The translations under genes and the position numbers were made by a program. The notes below the pieces were generated by a model. It was not told the origin of the DNA and did not search any database. It saw only the letters and a program-made list of their open reading frames with translations. A stretch of 64,000 nucleotides of DNA from Catonella massiliensis (GTDB lineage Bacteria; Bacillota; Clostridia; Lachnospirales; Lachnospiraceae). The stretch is from assembly GCF_016651435.1 (NCBI RefSeq), contig NZ_JAEPRJ010000001.1, positions 1,426,001 to 1,490,000 on the forward strand, written 5' to 3'. This document shows positions 10,081-18,472 of the stretch, piece after piece; positions within the stretch are counted from its first letter, which is position 1, and every line of letters starts with the position of its first letter.

Positions 10081-10114
10081 GAAACAGTTATCGCCTCAAA
10101 AGCGTAACTGTTTC
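10081..10114 (-). terminator. Hairpin after glmM
   Basis: GAAACAGTTA / TAACTGTTTC arms with an inner CGC/GCG extension and a one-base bulge; only TTT follows on the minus strand. It lies between glmM and ftsK. Confidence 0.55.
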
Positions 10115-10201
10115 AATAATATATCAATTCTCAAGTTTTTTCAATGGTATAGGACATTTTACTTAAGCTTTTTAATATAAAGATTAGGTTTGACACTTAT
10201 A

Positions 10202-11545
10202 TCATAAAATATAGCCACAAGCTTTAATAGCATCGATTATTTTGTCCGCTGCCTCTTTACATTTCTCATCACTTCCTGCTTCTACCATAACTCTTATAAG
10301 AGGTTCAGTGCCACTTTTTCTAAAAAGCACTCTTCCATCGCCATTAAGCCCTGCCTCAGCCTCATCCGCAGCTTTAAGAACCTTTTCATCATTCATTACG
10401 AGGTCCTTATCAGTGACCTTTAAGTTCACAAGAAGCTGAGGATATACCTTAAAGCCTTCTGTAAGCTCTGATATCCTCTTCTTACTGATAAGCATTGCAT
10501 CCATTATTTTAAGTGAAGTAAGTACTCCATCTCCTGTAGTTGCATACTTTCCAAAGATAATGTGTCCTGACTGTTCCCCACCTAAGGAATAGCCATTTGC
10601 AACCATATTTTCACTCACATACTTGTCGCCTACATCTGTCTTTTCATATTTAATTCCAAGCTTATCAAAAGCCTTATATAGCCCCATATTGGACATTACA
10701 GTTGTAACTACTGTATCGTTGTCAAGCTCACCCTTGTGTTTAAGGTATGAACCACAGATGTAGAGAATAGCATCACCGTCTATAATATTACCGTTTTCAT
10801 CTACAGCAAGGCATCTGTCCGCATCTCCGTCATATGCAAAGCCTATATCAAGATTCTTCTCTCTAACGAACTCCTGAAGCTTCTCTATGTGGGTTGAACC
10901 GCATTCAGTGTTGATATTAGTACCATCAGGGTCTGCATTTATAACATAGGTCTTAGCTCCAAGTGCCTTAAATACTGCAGTTGCTATCTGATGTGCAGAA
11001 CCGTTTGCACAGTCCAGTCCCACTCTCACATCCTTAAAGGATTTGGTAGGAAGTGAAATAAGATATCCCAGATATCTGTTTCTTCCAAGCACATAGTCAA
11101 CAGTTCTGCCGATATTCTCTCCAGTTGCAAGAGGAATATTATCTTCTTCTTTGTCAATGTATTCTTCTATAAGAGCCTCAACCTCAGCCTCTAGCTTATA
11201 ACCATTTCCGTTTATTATCTTTATACCGTTGTCGTAGAAAGGATTGTGGCTTGCAGATATCATAATACCGCAGTCAAATTCCTCTGTTCTTACCACATAG
11301 GAAACACTCGGCGTACTTGTAACGTGCAAAAGATAAGCATCTGCCCCACTTGCGGTAAGTCCTGCTGCAAGGGCATATTCAAACATATAGCTTGACCTTC
11401 TGGTATCTTTACCGATTACTATCTTTGCCTTATGCTCCTTACCGTAGTAATACCCTAAGAATCTTCCAACCTTAAATGCGTGATTAACTGTTAATCCTAC
11501 ATTAGCTTCTCCTCTGAATCCGTCTGTCCCAAAGTATTTTCCCAT
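10202..11545 (-). CDS. glmM: Phosphoglucosamine mutase
   Basis: Interconverts glucosamine-6-phosphate and glucosamine-1-phosphate for UDP-GlcNAc and cell-wall synthesis. The 447 residues are standard. The start MGKYFGTDGFRG, the catalytic phosphoserine loop ISASHNP near residue 100, the magnesium loop DGDADR near 236 and the phosphate loop RKSGTEPLIRVM near the C terminus are all intact. GGAGAG precedes the ATG. It lies 10 bases after the YitT-type gene. Confidence 0.96.
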   Translation of the reverse strand: MGKYFGTDGFRGEANVGLTVNHAFKVGRFLGYYYGKEHKAKIVIGKDTRRSSYMFEYALAAGLTASGADAYLLHVTSTPSVSYVVRTEEFDCGIMISASHNPFYDNGIKIINGNGYKLEAEVEALIEEYIDKEEDNIPLATGENIGRTVDYVLGRNRYLGYLISLPTKSFKDVRVGLDCANGSAHQIATAVFKALGAKTYVINADPDGTNINTECGSTHIEKLQEFVREKNLDIGFAYDGDADRCLAVDENGNIIDGDAILYICGSYLKHKGELDNDTVVTTVMSNMGLYKAFDKLGIKYEKTDVGDKYVSENMVANGYSLGGEQSGHIIFGKYATTGDGVLTSLKIMDAMLISKKRISELTEGFKVYPQLLVNLKVTDKDLVMNDEKVLKAADEAEAGLNGDGRVLFRKSGTEPLIRVMVEAGSDEKCKEAADKIIDAIKACGYIL

Positions 11546-11555
11546 AGATTCTCTC

Positions 11556-12419
11556 CTATATTCTCATAAATCCTTTTCCAACAATTTCACTTGTACTTGT
11601 AATTATAATGAAAGCAGTAGGCTCGGTTTCTCTAATGAAATTTCTTAAAAGAACCGCCTGTCTTCTGTTAACTACAGTAAGCACCATAAACTTATGCTGT
11701 CCTAAATACGCACCCTTAGCATCAACTACAGTGGCAGAACGGTTTAATTCCTTACCTATAAACTTTGTTATAGGCTCGTGATCATTACAAACAATATTAA
11801 TATACTTACAAAGATTGATGCTTTCAATTACGTTATCAATAACAAGAGCCTTTACGCCAAGACCAAGCATCGACATAAGTCCTGTCTTGATTCCGTAAAT
11901 AGGAAAGGTAAGGGCTGCAAGTATACAGTCAGCAGACATAAGTGCGACTCCTATGTTCATAGAGGTATACTTTTTAAGCAACATAGCCAGTATATCGGTT
12001 CCTCCGGATGAGGCACCTATATTAAACAATATGGCACTGCCTATGGCAGGAAGAAAAATAGCATATACAAGTTCCATTATTGTTTCATTGGTCAGAGGCC
12101 CCGTAAGCGGAGCAATGTACTCAAGTCCCTGCAGTGAGAATGACATAACCAGAGAACAATACACTGTTTTTAGTCCAAATTCTTTTCCGAGAAAAATAAA
12201 TCCTATTATAAGGAGCAAAACATTGAAGATAACTACAATATTTCCCTTGGTTAAAACTCCAACGGTATACTTTGATAAAATAACCGCTATACCTGTAGCT
12301 CCTCCGAAAGAAAAGTTATTTGGAAACTTAAAGAAATAAATACCAATTACCATAATCTCGATACCAATGGTCATCCAGATAAATTCTTTCAGGCTGAACT
12401 TTTTCATCAAGTCTTTCAT
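11556..12419 (-). CDS. YitT family membrane protein (DUF2179 C-terminal domain)
   Basis: Five to six membrane helices in the first ~200 residues and a C-terminal soluble ~80-residue domain ending in ETEPTAFIIITSTSEIVGKG match the YitT/DUF2179 family, whose function is unknown. I chose the ATG at 12417-12419 (MKDLMKKFSL, 287 residues) because AGGAGAG stands 6 bases upstream and the length fits the family. An in-frame extension to 12533 lacks a ribosome site. It is followed directly by glmM. Confidence 0.85.
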   Translation of the reverse strand: MKDLMKKFSLKEFIWMTIGIEIMVIGIYFFKFPNNFSFGGATGIAVILSKYTVGVLTKGNIVVIFNVLLLIIGFIFLGKEFGLKTVYCSLVMSFSLQGLEYIAPLTGPLTNETIMELVYAIFLPAIGSAILFNIGASSGGTDILAMLLKKYTSMNIGVALMSADCILAALTFPIYGIKTGLMSMLGLGVKALVIDNVIESINLCKYINIVCNDHEPITKFIGKELNRSATVVDAKGAYLGQHKFMVLTVVNRRQAVLLRNFIRETEPTAFIIITSTSEIVGKGFMRI

Positions 12420-12579
12420 CACTGCTCTCCTATTTGCAAGCAATATTTTTGTTGTCTTATCCCTAAAGTTTCTTATAGCAGATACTTTTAACGAATAAGA
12501 ATGATATAGAGCCGCCATAGCTTCTCTTATCAAAATAAGTCTACATCGAAGTTTTAATTTCGATACTTGAACATTATAT

Positions 12580-12618
12580 AAAAAAACCGAACTTCATGCA
12601 AGATGCAATAAAGTCCGG
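12580..12618 (-). terminator. Intrinsic terminator of the first tRNA array
   Basis: CCGGACTT / AAGTTCGG arms (one G-U pair) followed by seven T on the minus strand, 6 bases after tRNA-Leu. Confidence 0.8.
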
Positions 12619-12623
12619 TAGTC

Positions 12624-12705
12624 TGCGGATAACAGGAGTTGAACCTGCACGGGGGTTCCCACCAGAACCTAAATCTGGCGCGTCTGCCAATTCCGCCATA
12701 TCCGC
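12624..12705 (-). tRNA. tRNA-Leu (anticodon UAG)
   Basis: Long-variable-arm tRNA; acceptor GCGGATA pairs with TATCCGC, anticodon loop TTTAGGT. CCA is not encoded. Last gene of the six-tRNA array. Confidence 0.95.
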
Positions 12706-12706
12706 A

Positions 12707-12781
12707 TGGCTGGGCTAGCCGGATTCGAACCGTCGATGCGGGAGTCAAAGTCCCGTGCCTTAACCGCTTGGCTATAGCCCA
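12707..12781 (-). tRNA. tRNA-Gln (anticodon UUG)
   Basis: Acceptor TGGGCTA/TAGCCCA, anticodon loop CTTTGAC. Unlike its neighbours it has an encoded CCA end (12707-12709). Confidence 0.95.
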
Positions 12782-12815
12782 AAAAATACAAAGACTCTCG
12801 CCTTTGCACTCTAAG

Positions 12816-12890
12816 GGTGGGTAGAGGGACTCGAACCCTCGGTATCCAGAACCACAATCTGGCGCGTTAACCAACTACACTATACCCACC
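12816..12890 (-). tRNA. tRNA-His (anticodon GUG)
   Basis: Acceptor with the extra 5' G opposite C73 that is diagnostic of tRNA-His; anticodon loop TTGTGGT. Confidence 0.95.
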
Positions 12891-12915
12891 ATATATATAA
12901 TCCGACTAGCTTAAG

Positions 12916-12989
12916 TGTACCGAAAGGGATTCGAACCCCCGACACACGGCTTAGAAGGCCGTTGCTCTATCCAACTGAGCTATCGGTAC
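12916..12989 (-). tRNA. tRNA-Arg (anticodon UCU)
   Basis: Acceptor GTACCGA/TCGGTAC, anticodon loop CTTCTAA, standard T arm GGTTCGAAT. Confidence 0.95.
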
Positions 12990-13019
12990 AAACCCATTTT
13001 GAATAATAATCAAAATGAA

Positions 13020-13090
13020 AGCGGGTGATGGGAATCGAACCCACGTATCCAGCTTGGAAGGCTGGTGTTCTACCATTGAACCACACCCGC
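13020..13090 (-). tRNA. tRNA-Gly (anticodon UCC)
   Basis: Acceptor GCGGGTG/CACCCGC, anticodon loop CTTCCAA; 71 bases. Confidence 0.95.
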
Positions 13091-13138
13091 AAAACAAGTA
13101 ATATTTACTTTTCGCTTATTACAAAACTTAGAAACAAG

Positions 13139-13213
13139 TCGGGGTGACAGGATTCGAACCTGCGACCCCTTGATCCCAAATCAAGTACTCTAGCCAAACT
13201 GAGCCACACCCCG
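13139..13213 (-). tRNA. tRNA-Pro (anticodon UGG)
   Basis: Acceptor CGGGGTG/CACCCCG, anticodon loop TTTGGGA. First gene of the array. Confidence 0.95.
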
Positions 13214-13248
13214 AAATTTCTTAAGTGTTTTGCAATCAAGCAAGGAAT

Positions 13249-13277
13249 ATTATACATGAATTAACTTATGATGTCAA
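13249..13277 (-). promoter_or_regulatory. Consensus promoter of the six-tRNA array
   Basis: TTGACA (13272-13277), 17-base spacer, TATAAT (13249-13254) on the minus strand, 36 bases before tRNA-Pro. Confidence 0.85.
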
Positions 13278-13331
13278 CACTTTTTTAATATTTTTTATTG
13301 TTTTATTTTATGAGAATTTTACACTTTTTGT

Positions 13332-13973
13332 CTACTCAATTCCAAGTGCTTTTTTAGCCAGCCCATCAGCTATCTCATTATATTCATCACCTGAATGGCC
13401 CTTGACTTTGATAAAATGAACCTTAAGCTTATCTTTTATACCATCATAAAACTGCTTATATGCTACGGTTCCTGCCTTATTGGTCTTCCACTCTCCCAGA
13501 CACCAGCTTGCTATCCCCTGATAATCGTGGTAGATACTTAATGATGTATAGCCATTGTCTAACGCATATTGCATGGCAAGTTCAGAAGCTTTTATCTCTC
13601 CCGCCACATTCCTCATTGTTGCAAGCTCTTCATCCTCGTAGGCTTTTGATATTTCAGCTATTACCTCTCCGTCTTTAAGTATAATACAGCCACAGCCAAA
13701 AATCTTCCCACTGCTAAAACTTCCATCCACATAAGCGGTTATTTCACTATCAGAGGGCTCTGCCTGTATATTTTCATCATTATTATCACTTGCTGCATCA
13801 GTGTTAGGAGCAGATAATCCGCCCCTTAAAAAGTCTTCCGCATCCTGCTTTTCTACAAATCCCTTATATATAGCCCCTTTATAGCCTATAACCTGAGCCT
13901 TACAGTCCTCCCAAGTCTTATATATACCGGGAGTCTTTCCTATTCTTACCGCATAATAATTATTCTTTGCCAT
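13332..13973 (-). CDS. rnhA: Ribonuclease H with N-terminal viroplasmin (hybrid-binding) domain
   Basis: Cuts RNA in RNA-DNA hybrids. Residues ~4-50 form a viroplasmin/hybrid-binding domain (YYAVRIGKTPGIYKTW...GFVEKQDAEDFL). A short acidic linker follows, and residues ~75-213 are the RNase HI catalytic domain starting with the metal-binding Asp of AYVDGSF and including the Glu of AGEIKASELAM and the KVKGHSGDEYNE loop. I use the ATG at 13971-13973 with GGAG 6 bases upstream; a TTG four codons earlier is less likely. It lies 45 bases after the radical SAM gene. Confidence 0.92.
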   Translation of the reverse strand: MAKNNYYAVRIGKTPGIYKTWEDCKAQVIGYKGAIYKGFVEKQDAEDFLRGGLSAPNTDAASDNNDENIQAEPSDSEITAYVDGSFSSGKIFGCGCIILKDGEVIAEISKAYEDEELATMRNVAGEIKASELAMQYALDNGYTSLSIYHDYQGIASWCLGEWKTNKAGTVAYKQFYDGIKDKLKVHFIKVKGHSGDEYNEIADGLAKKALGIE

Positions 13974-14018
13974 TTTTTTCTCCAATAAGTATTTTGTTTA
14001 ACTACAATTAATTTAATA

Positions 14019-14924
14019 TCATCTTTTAGCTTCTCTAATAGCCTTATTTATGGTATTTAGCACCCTTTTCTTATCAGCGCTCCACAGTGGCTCTACCAGA
14101 AGCCTCTTATCTCCGTCTCCCGTCATCCTGTGAATCACCACGCTTTCAGGCAGGATTCTCAGACAGTTTATAAGAATTTCAGTATATTCATCAAGGCTTA
14201 GTATCTTAAAAGGCTTTTCCCTATATTCCCTCTCTAGTCTGGTATTCTTTAATATATGGAGGAGGTGGAGCTTTATTCCGTCTAACTTAGGATTGAGATT
14301 TGCTAAATACCTGACAGTTTCATACATATCTTTATCCGTTTCGCCCGGTAAGCCTAAAATCACATGGACTATCACTTCAATATTTCTCTTTTTAAGCTCT
14401 ATATAAGCCTTATTAAAGACGGACAAACTATAGCCCCTGTTAAATGCCTTTGCGCTGTCTTCGTGAATCGTCTGTAAGCCAAGTTCTATCCATACAGGTT
14501 TTATTTTATTAAGCTCGTTAAGCAGGTCAAGCATATCATCTTCCAAGCAGTCAGGCCTTGTTCCTATAGATAGGGCGGCAATCTCATCTCTTAAGATAGC
14601 AGTCTTAAAAATCCTGCCAAGTCTGTCTACATCTCCGTAAGTATTGGTAAATGACTGAAAATACGCAATATACTTCTTGTCTTCTTCCTTTATGTCCTTT
14701 GGAAATTTGCTTTTCACCCTATCTTTTGCCTCTTCAAGCTGTTCTTCTATCGGCTTTACCTTGGTGGCAAATTCCCCGGAACCGCCCTCAGAGCAAAAGC
14801 TGCAACCACCTCTTCCTGCCCTTCCATCCCTGTTTGGGCAACTACATCCTGTGGATAAAGACAACCTATATACCTTTGTGCCAAACTTTTCTTTGCAATA
14901 GTCTGACAGAGTCCTTATTATCAT
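14019..14924 (-). CDS. Radical SAM protein, TIGR01212/YhcC (YtqA) type
   Basis: A 301-residue protein. The cysteine cluster CSCPNRDGRAGRGGCSFC at about residues 28-45 is that of the YhcC/YtqA radical SAM group, which binds a 4Fe-4S cluster and S-adenosylmethionine. The conserved TYGDVDRL and IGTRPDCL segments follow, with LGLQTIHEDSAKAFNRGY further on. The reaction of the family is not established; tRNA or RNA modification has been suggested. AGGAGA lies 7 bases before the ATG. It is 72 bases after the end of the Shango helicase gene with no clear terminator between, so read-through from that operon is possible. Confidence 0.88.
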   Translation of the reverse strand: MIIRTLSDYCKEKFGTKVYRLSLSTGCSCPNRDGRAGRGGCSFCSEGGSGEFATKVKPIEEQLEEAKDRVKSKFPKDIKEEDKKYIAYFQSFTNTYGDVDRLGRIFKTAILRDEIAALSIGTRPDCLEDDMLDLLNELNKIKPVWIELGLQTIHEDSAKAFNRGYSLSVFNKAYIELKKRNIEVIVHVILGLPGETDKDMYETVRYLANLNPKLDGIKLHLLHILKNTRLEREYREKPFKILSLDEYTEILINCLRILPESVVIHRMTGDGDKRLLVEPLWSADKKRVLNTINKAIREAKR

Positions 14925-14996
14925 CTAACATTCTCCTAGTCCATGCTTTCCAGTAGCTTTTAATACCTTCTAATATCTTCTTAAAAGGCGAAACTT

Positions 14997-17147
14997 TTAT
15001 AAGCTAATCTCTTCTTTCATCTCCACCACATCAGTATATCTATCAACATACTGCTTGATTAAGAGGTTTTCAGGAACAAAGTCATTGTACTTCCCGAAGG
15101 TTTTAGCATCTTTAGGAACAATATAATCACTTTCCGTAACATCATTTTTTCTTATGTAGTCAAGTGCATCCATAAGTTCATTCTTTGTTACATTTTTAAC
15201 TATTAAAAACGGCCAGTAAGGCTCTGCAAATTTTCTATCAGGCAGGAGTTTATTTAAGATATAGTCTAAGGAATTAAGCGCTCTTGTGCCTAACCACAGA
15301 GATATCCCATAAGTATCCGGAGATATTTCAAAGATTTCTTTGGTTTCAAGCCCTGCACCTGCTGCTACCTGTCTTATTTCAGCAAGTCTCTTCTTTGCTC
15401 CATCTCCCAAATAAGGATACATGCAGTCAGTTGTTATTATCTCCTTCATTTTCTTAAGTACTCTGGTATGCTCAATAACCTCTCCTGTTCCATCCCAGAC
15501 TGTAGGCGGCTTACCCTCGGCACTCTTTACATAGATATTCTTATTCTCCTTATCTATTTCTGTAACCATCCAGCTCTTTCCCCCCAGAACAAAGGTTGTA
15601 TCAGGCTGCATAAGCCTTGTAAGAGTACCTATTTCGTGTGAGCCCTCTCTTACAGAATATTCCACATCAGATTCAAATACCGAATAAAAGTCATAGTGAT
15701 TTGCTATCTTTTCTCCCTCGGTACCTAAGATGAAGCCTCCGTTCTCAGTTCTCTCGATATGACCTATCTTAAGGAGATACCTCAATAATTCCTTGTAGTC
15801 CTCCTGTGTAACAAATCTAAAAGCATATTCACTAAGGAGTGACTGCGCCAAAACTTCCGGACTTGCCTCACCTCTACTATATAAAAAACTCATAGTCTGA
15901 TGGTAGAGTATACCAAATGGATATCGCTCAGGCAGCACCGGCTCTATATAATTTTCCCTATATAGTTCAATTAAAGCTATACACTTAATAAAGCTCCAAT
16001 TTATCGCCTTATAGAACTCAGTGGACTCACTTCGCTTTTCCTCTTCAAACAAAAAGCACATCTCAGAAACTCCACTTCGTCTCCCGCTTCTTCCAAGTCT
16101 TTGAGATAGGCTGGCTACTGACTTAGGACAGCCCACTTGTATTATTCTCTCCAAATCCCCCAAATCGATACCCAGCTCAAGGGTAACAGTCGCACCTGTA
16201 ACAAGGGGTAAGTCAGACAGCCTCATCTGTTCTTCCACAAACTCCCTGTCAGATGCTGAAATACTGCCATGATGAACCATAAATACATCAGGCTCTCCTC
16301 TTTTTTTAGCCACGTCCTTAAGATTAACAATGTTTTTTTCTACCTCAGAGCGCGCATTTGAAAATACAATGCTCTTCTTCCCTCTAGTTAGCTCATATAG
16401 ATTATCGTAAAAGGATATTTCGTTCTTCTTATCTTTTTCCTGAAAGGCAAATTCATAAAAATGCTCCACCATTACCACTGCTCTCCGCCTTTTAACACCG
16501 GTATCAGGAGTAATGCACTTTCTTTCTGTACCGCCGTTTAGCCAGTCTTCTGCACCCTCTATATCCCCAAGTGTTGCAGATAGTCCTATCCTTACAGGAA
16601 TCATGCCTGTTAGCTTTTGAAGCCTTTCAAGCAGGGAAATAAGCTGGGTTCCTCTTTCCTCACCTATGAAATTATGTACCTCATCAATTATGATAAATCT
16701 CAAATCAGAAAATAATTTAACCGCCTGTTCTTTCCTTCTCATTAGCATTGCTTCAAGGGATTCAGGTGTAGTCTGTAGTATGCCTGAAGGCTTTTTAAGC
16801 AGCTTATTCTTAGCAGTGGCAGACACATCCCCATGCCACTTTGTCACAGGAATATAGGCCTCCCGAAGCAGCTCCTCAATACGGGCAAACTGGTCATTAA
16901 TAAGAGCCTTAAGTGGAGCTATGTATAAGACTCCTACACTTTCACAGGGTTCATTATAAAGCTTAGTTATCACAGGCAGAAAGGCAGCCTCCGTCTTACC
17001 CGATGCGGTAGGCGTAGCTATGAGAAGATTGGAGTCAGTATTAAATATAACATCACAGGCCGCAACCTGTATTTCCCTTAGCTCTTCCCAGCCATTTCTA
17101 TAGATATAATCCTGTATAAAAGGAGCAAGTTTATCAAATGTACTCAT
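14997..17147 (-). CDS. sngC: Lhr-like DEAD/DEAH-box helicase, Shango SngC-type
   Basis: A superfamily 2 helicase of 716 residues: Walker A ATPTASGKT at residues 44-52, DEVH box in IIIDEVHNF near 152, motif III SATLGD near 195, and motif VI QRLGRSGRR near 350. A C-terminal region of Lhr/BrxHI type of about 300 residues follows. Such helicases load or move on DNA using ATP. It overlaps sngB by four bases (ATGA), so the two are translationally coupled. Together with the TerB-domain protein and DUF2791 ATPase upstream it forms the gene set known as the Shango anti-phage system. The helicase and ATPase also resemble the BrxHI/BrxD pair of BREX type 2, but no other BREX gene is present. Confidence 0.82.
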   Translation of the reverse strand: MSTFDKLAPFIQDYIYRNGWEELREIQVAACDVIFNTDSNLLIATPTASGKTEAAFLPVITKLYNEPCESVGVLYIAPLKALINDQFARIEELLREAYIPVTKWHGDVSATAKNKLLKKPSGILQTTPESLEAMLMRRKEQAVKLFSDLRFIIIDEVHNFIGEERGTQLISLLERLQKLTGMIPVRIGLSATLGDIEGAEDWLNGGTERKCITPDTGVKRRRAVVMVEHFYEFAFQEKDKKNEISFYDNLYELTRGKKSIVFSNARSEVEKNIVNLKDVAKKRGEPDVFMVHHGSISASDREFVEEQMRLSDLPLVTGATVTLELGIDLGDLERIIQVGCPKSVASLSQRLGRSGRRSGVSEMCFLFEEEKRSESTEFYKAINWSFIKCIALIELYRENYIEPVLPERYPFGILYHQTMSFLYSRGEASPEVLAQSLLSEYAFRFVTQEDYKELLRYLLKIGHIERTENGGFILGTEGEKIANHYDFYSVFESDVEYSVREGSHEIGTLTRLMQPDTTFVLGGKSWMVTEIDKENKNIYVKSAEGKPPTVWDGTGEVIEHTRVLKKMKEIITTDCMYPYLGDGAKKRLAEIRQVAAGAGLETKEIFEISPDTYGISLWLGTRALNSLDYILNKLLPDRKFAEPYWPFLIVKNVTKNELMDALDYIRKNDVTESDYIVPKDAKTFGKYNDFVPENLLIKQYVDRYTDVVEMKEEISL

Positions 17148-18472
17148 ATCTCAAATCCCTTAAATTCGCTCTTTATTTCCTCAGTATCTTCGCTTGACTT
17201 AGCGTAGTTAAAATCATCCCCTCCAAGTATGCCCTCAAGGGTTTTGTCAGGATTTTGAATGAGGATGTTAAGTATTTCTATAAAATCCCTTATTATCTCA
17301 CGTGGTGTAATATTCTGTCCTGCTCCTACCCTGCTAAATTCAGTTTTTATAAAATACTGCAAGGTTTCAGAGCTAAGCCCTGCCTCATACTTGTACACCT
17401 GAGCATGAATTTTCTCTAGCTTACAGATAAGAAAATACATTTCTTCAGGGGTAAGAGGTTTTAGCCTTATAATAGGAGACAGCAAATCTCTTGTACTTCC
17501 ATCAGAAAATCTACTGCTTTCAAGCCTCGACCTAAGTGCCTCGTAGCTAAATATACCTCTTCTTGTATCCTCAACACACTGAGGCGTACCTCCCATTATC
17601 ACTCCCAAGTACTTCGCCTTGCCCTGCATTATATCGTTGTATATTGTTAAGATTTTCTCATAATTATTTTGCCTTGATATAGAATTGGGAATCTTAAATA
17701 AATTGACGAGTTCATCAATCATCATTATCATCCCCTTATATCCTGCCTTTACTACGAACATAGAAAAGAGCTTAATATACTCATACCAGTCATCATCATT
17801 TATAATGACACCAACTCCAAGCTCCGCCTTAGCCTCAGTCTTAGTCCCATACTCTCCTCTAAGCCATTTTAAGGTTCTACTTTTAAGCTCTTCATCCTCA
17901 GTAACTACAGCTTTCCAGTAAAGGGAAATTATCCTTGCAAAATCAAAGCCATGTACTATGGTTTCAAGCTCATTTACAGTTTGATGAATCTTAATCTCAA
18001 CCAGTCCGTTAAGCTTCTCGCTGTCAGCAGTTAGTGAGTTTTCTGTCATCACTTCAGTTTTAAGTGCATTTATCCATTTGCTTAGTAAGAGACTTAAGGC
18101 TCCTCCATCGGGAGAGGTTTGAGTGGAGAGGTTTTTCATAAGCTCTTTGTAAGTAGCGAGCCCGTCACCCTTATTGCCTACAAGCCTTCGCTCAGGTGAA
18201 AGGTCAGCATCCACCACTACGAAGCCCCTTTCCATAGCATAGTTACGAATAGTCTGTAGCAAAAAACTCTTACCAGCTCCGTATTTCCCAACAACAAATC
18301 GAAATGAAGCACCTCCTTCGGATATCATTTCAATATCATTTAAAAGTGCATCTATTTCATCTTTCCTACCTACCGTTATATAGCCTAAGCCGGTGCGTGG
18401 CACAACTCCACCCTTAAGGGAATTTAGCAGGGTGTTTGCTATTCTAAGCGGTATTCTGTCTGTTACATTCAT
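17144..18472 (-). CDS. sngB: DUF2791-type P-loop ATPase (BrxD-like), Shango SngB-type
   Basis: An ATP-binding protein of 442 residues with Walker A VVGKYGAGKSF at residues 60-70 and Walker B MIMMIDELVNLF near 250. The N-terminal IPLRIANTLLNSLKGGVVP and the repeated LTPEEMYFL/ITPREIIRDF segments are those of the BREX-system ATP-binding family (PF10923). In defence contexts this ATPase pairs with an Lhr-like helicase; it may act as a loader or sensor. The start ATG overlaps the sngA stop (TAATG) and the stop overlaps the sngC start, so the three genes form one translational unit. Confidence 0.82.
   Translation of the reverse strand: MNVTDRIPLRIANTLLNSLKGGVVPRTGLGYITVGRKDEIDALLNDIEMISEGGASFRFVVGKYGAGKSFLLQTIRNYAMERGFVVVDADLSPERRLVGNKGDGLATYKELMKNLSTQTSPDGGALSLLLSKWINALKTEVMTENSLTADSEKLNGLVEIKIHQTVNELETIVHGFDFARIISLYWKAVVTEDEELKSRTLKWLRGEYGTKTEAKAELGVGVIINDDDWYEYIKLFSMFVVKAGYKGMIMMIDELVNLFKIPNSISRQNNYEKILTIYNDIMQGKAKYLGVIMGGTPQCVEDTRRGIFSYEALRSRLESSRFSDGSTRDLLSPIIRLKPLTPEEMYFLICKLEKIHAQVYKYEAGLSSETLQYFIKTEFSRVGAGQNITPREIIRDFIEILNILIQNPDKTLEGILGGDDFNYAKSSEDTEEIKSEFKGFEI

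Noticed and set aside
12554..12874. Minus-strand ORF of 106 codons
   Set aside because: Runs through three tRNA genes.
14997..18472. BREX phage-defence system
   Set aside because: Only the BrxD/BrxHI-like pair is present. No brxA, brxB, brxC, pglX, pglZ or brxL is nearby, and the TerB-domain gene fits Shango better.
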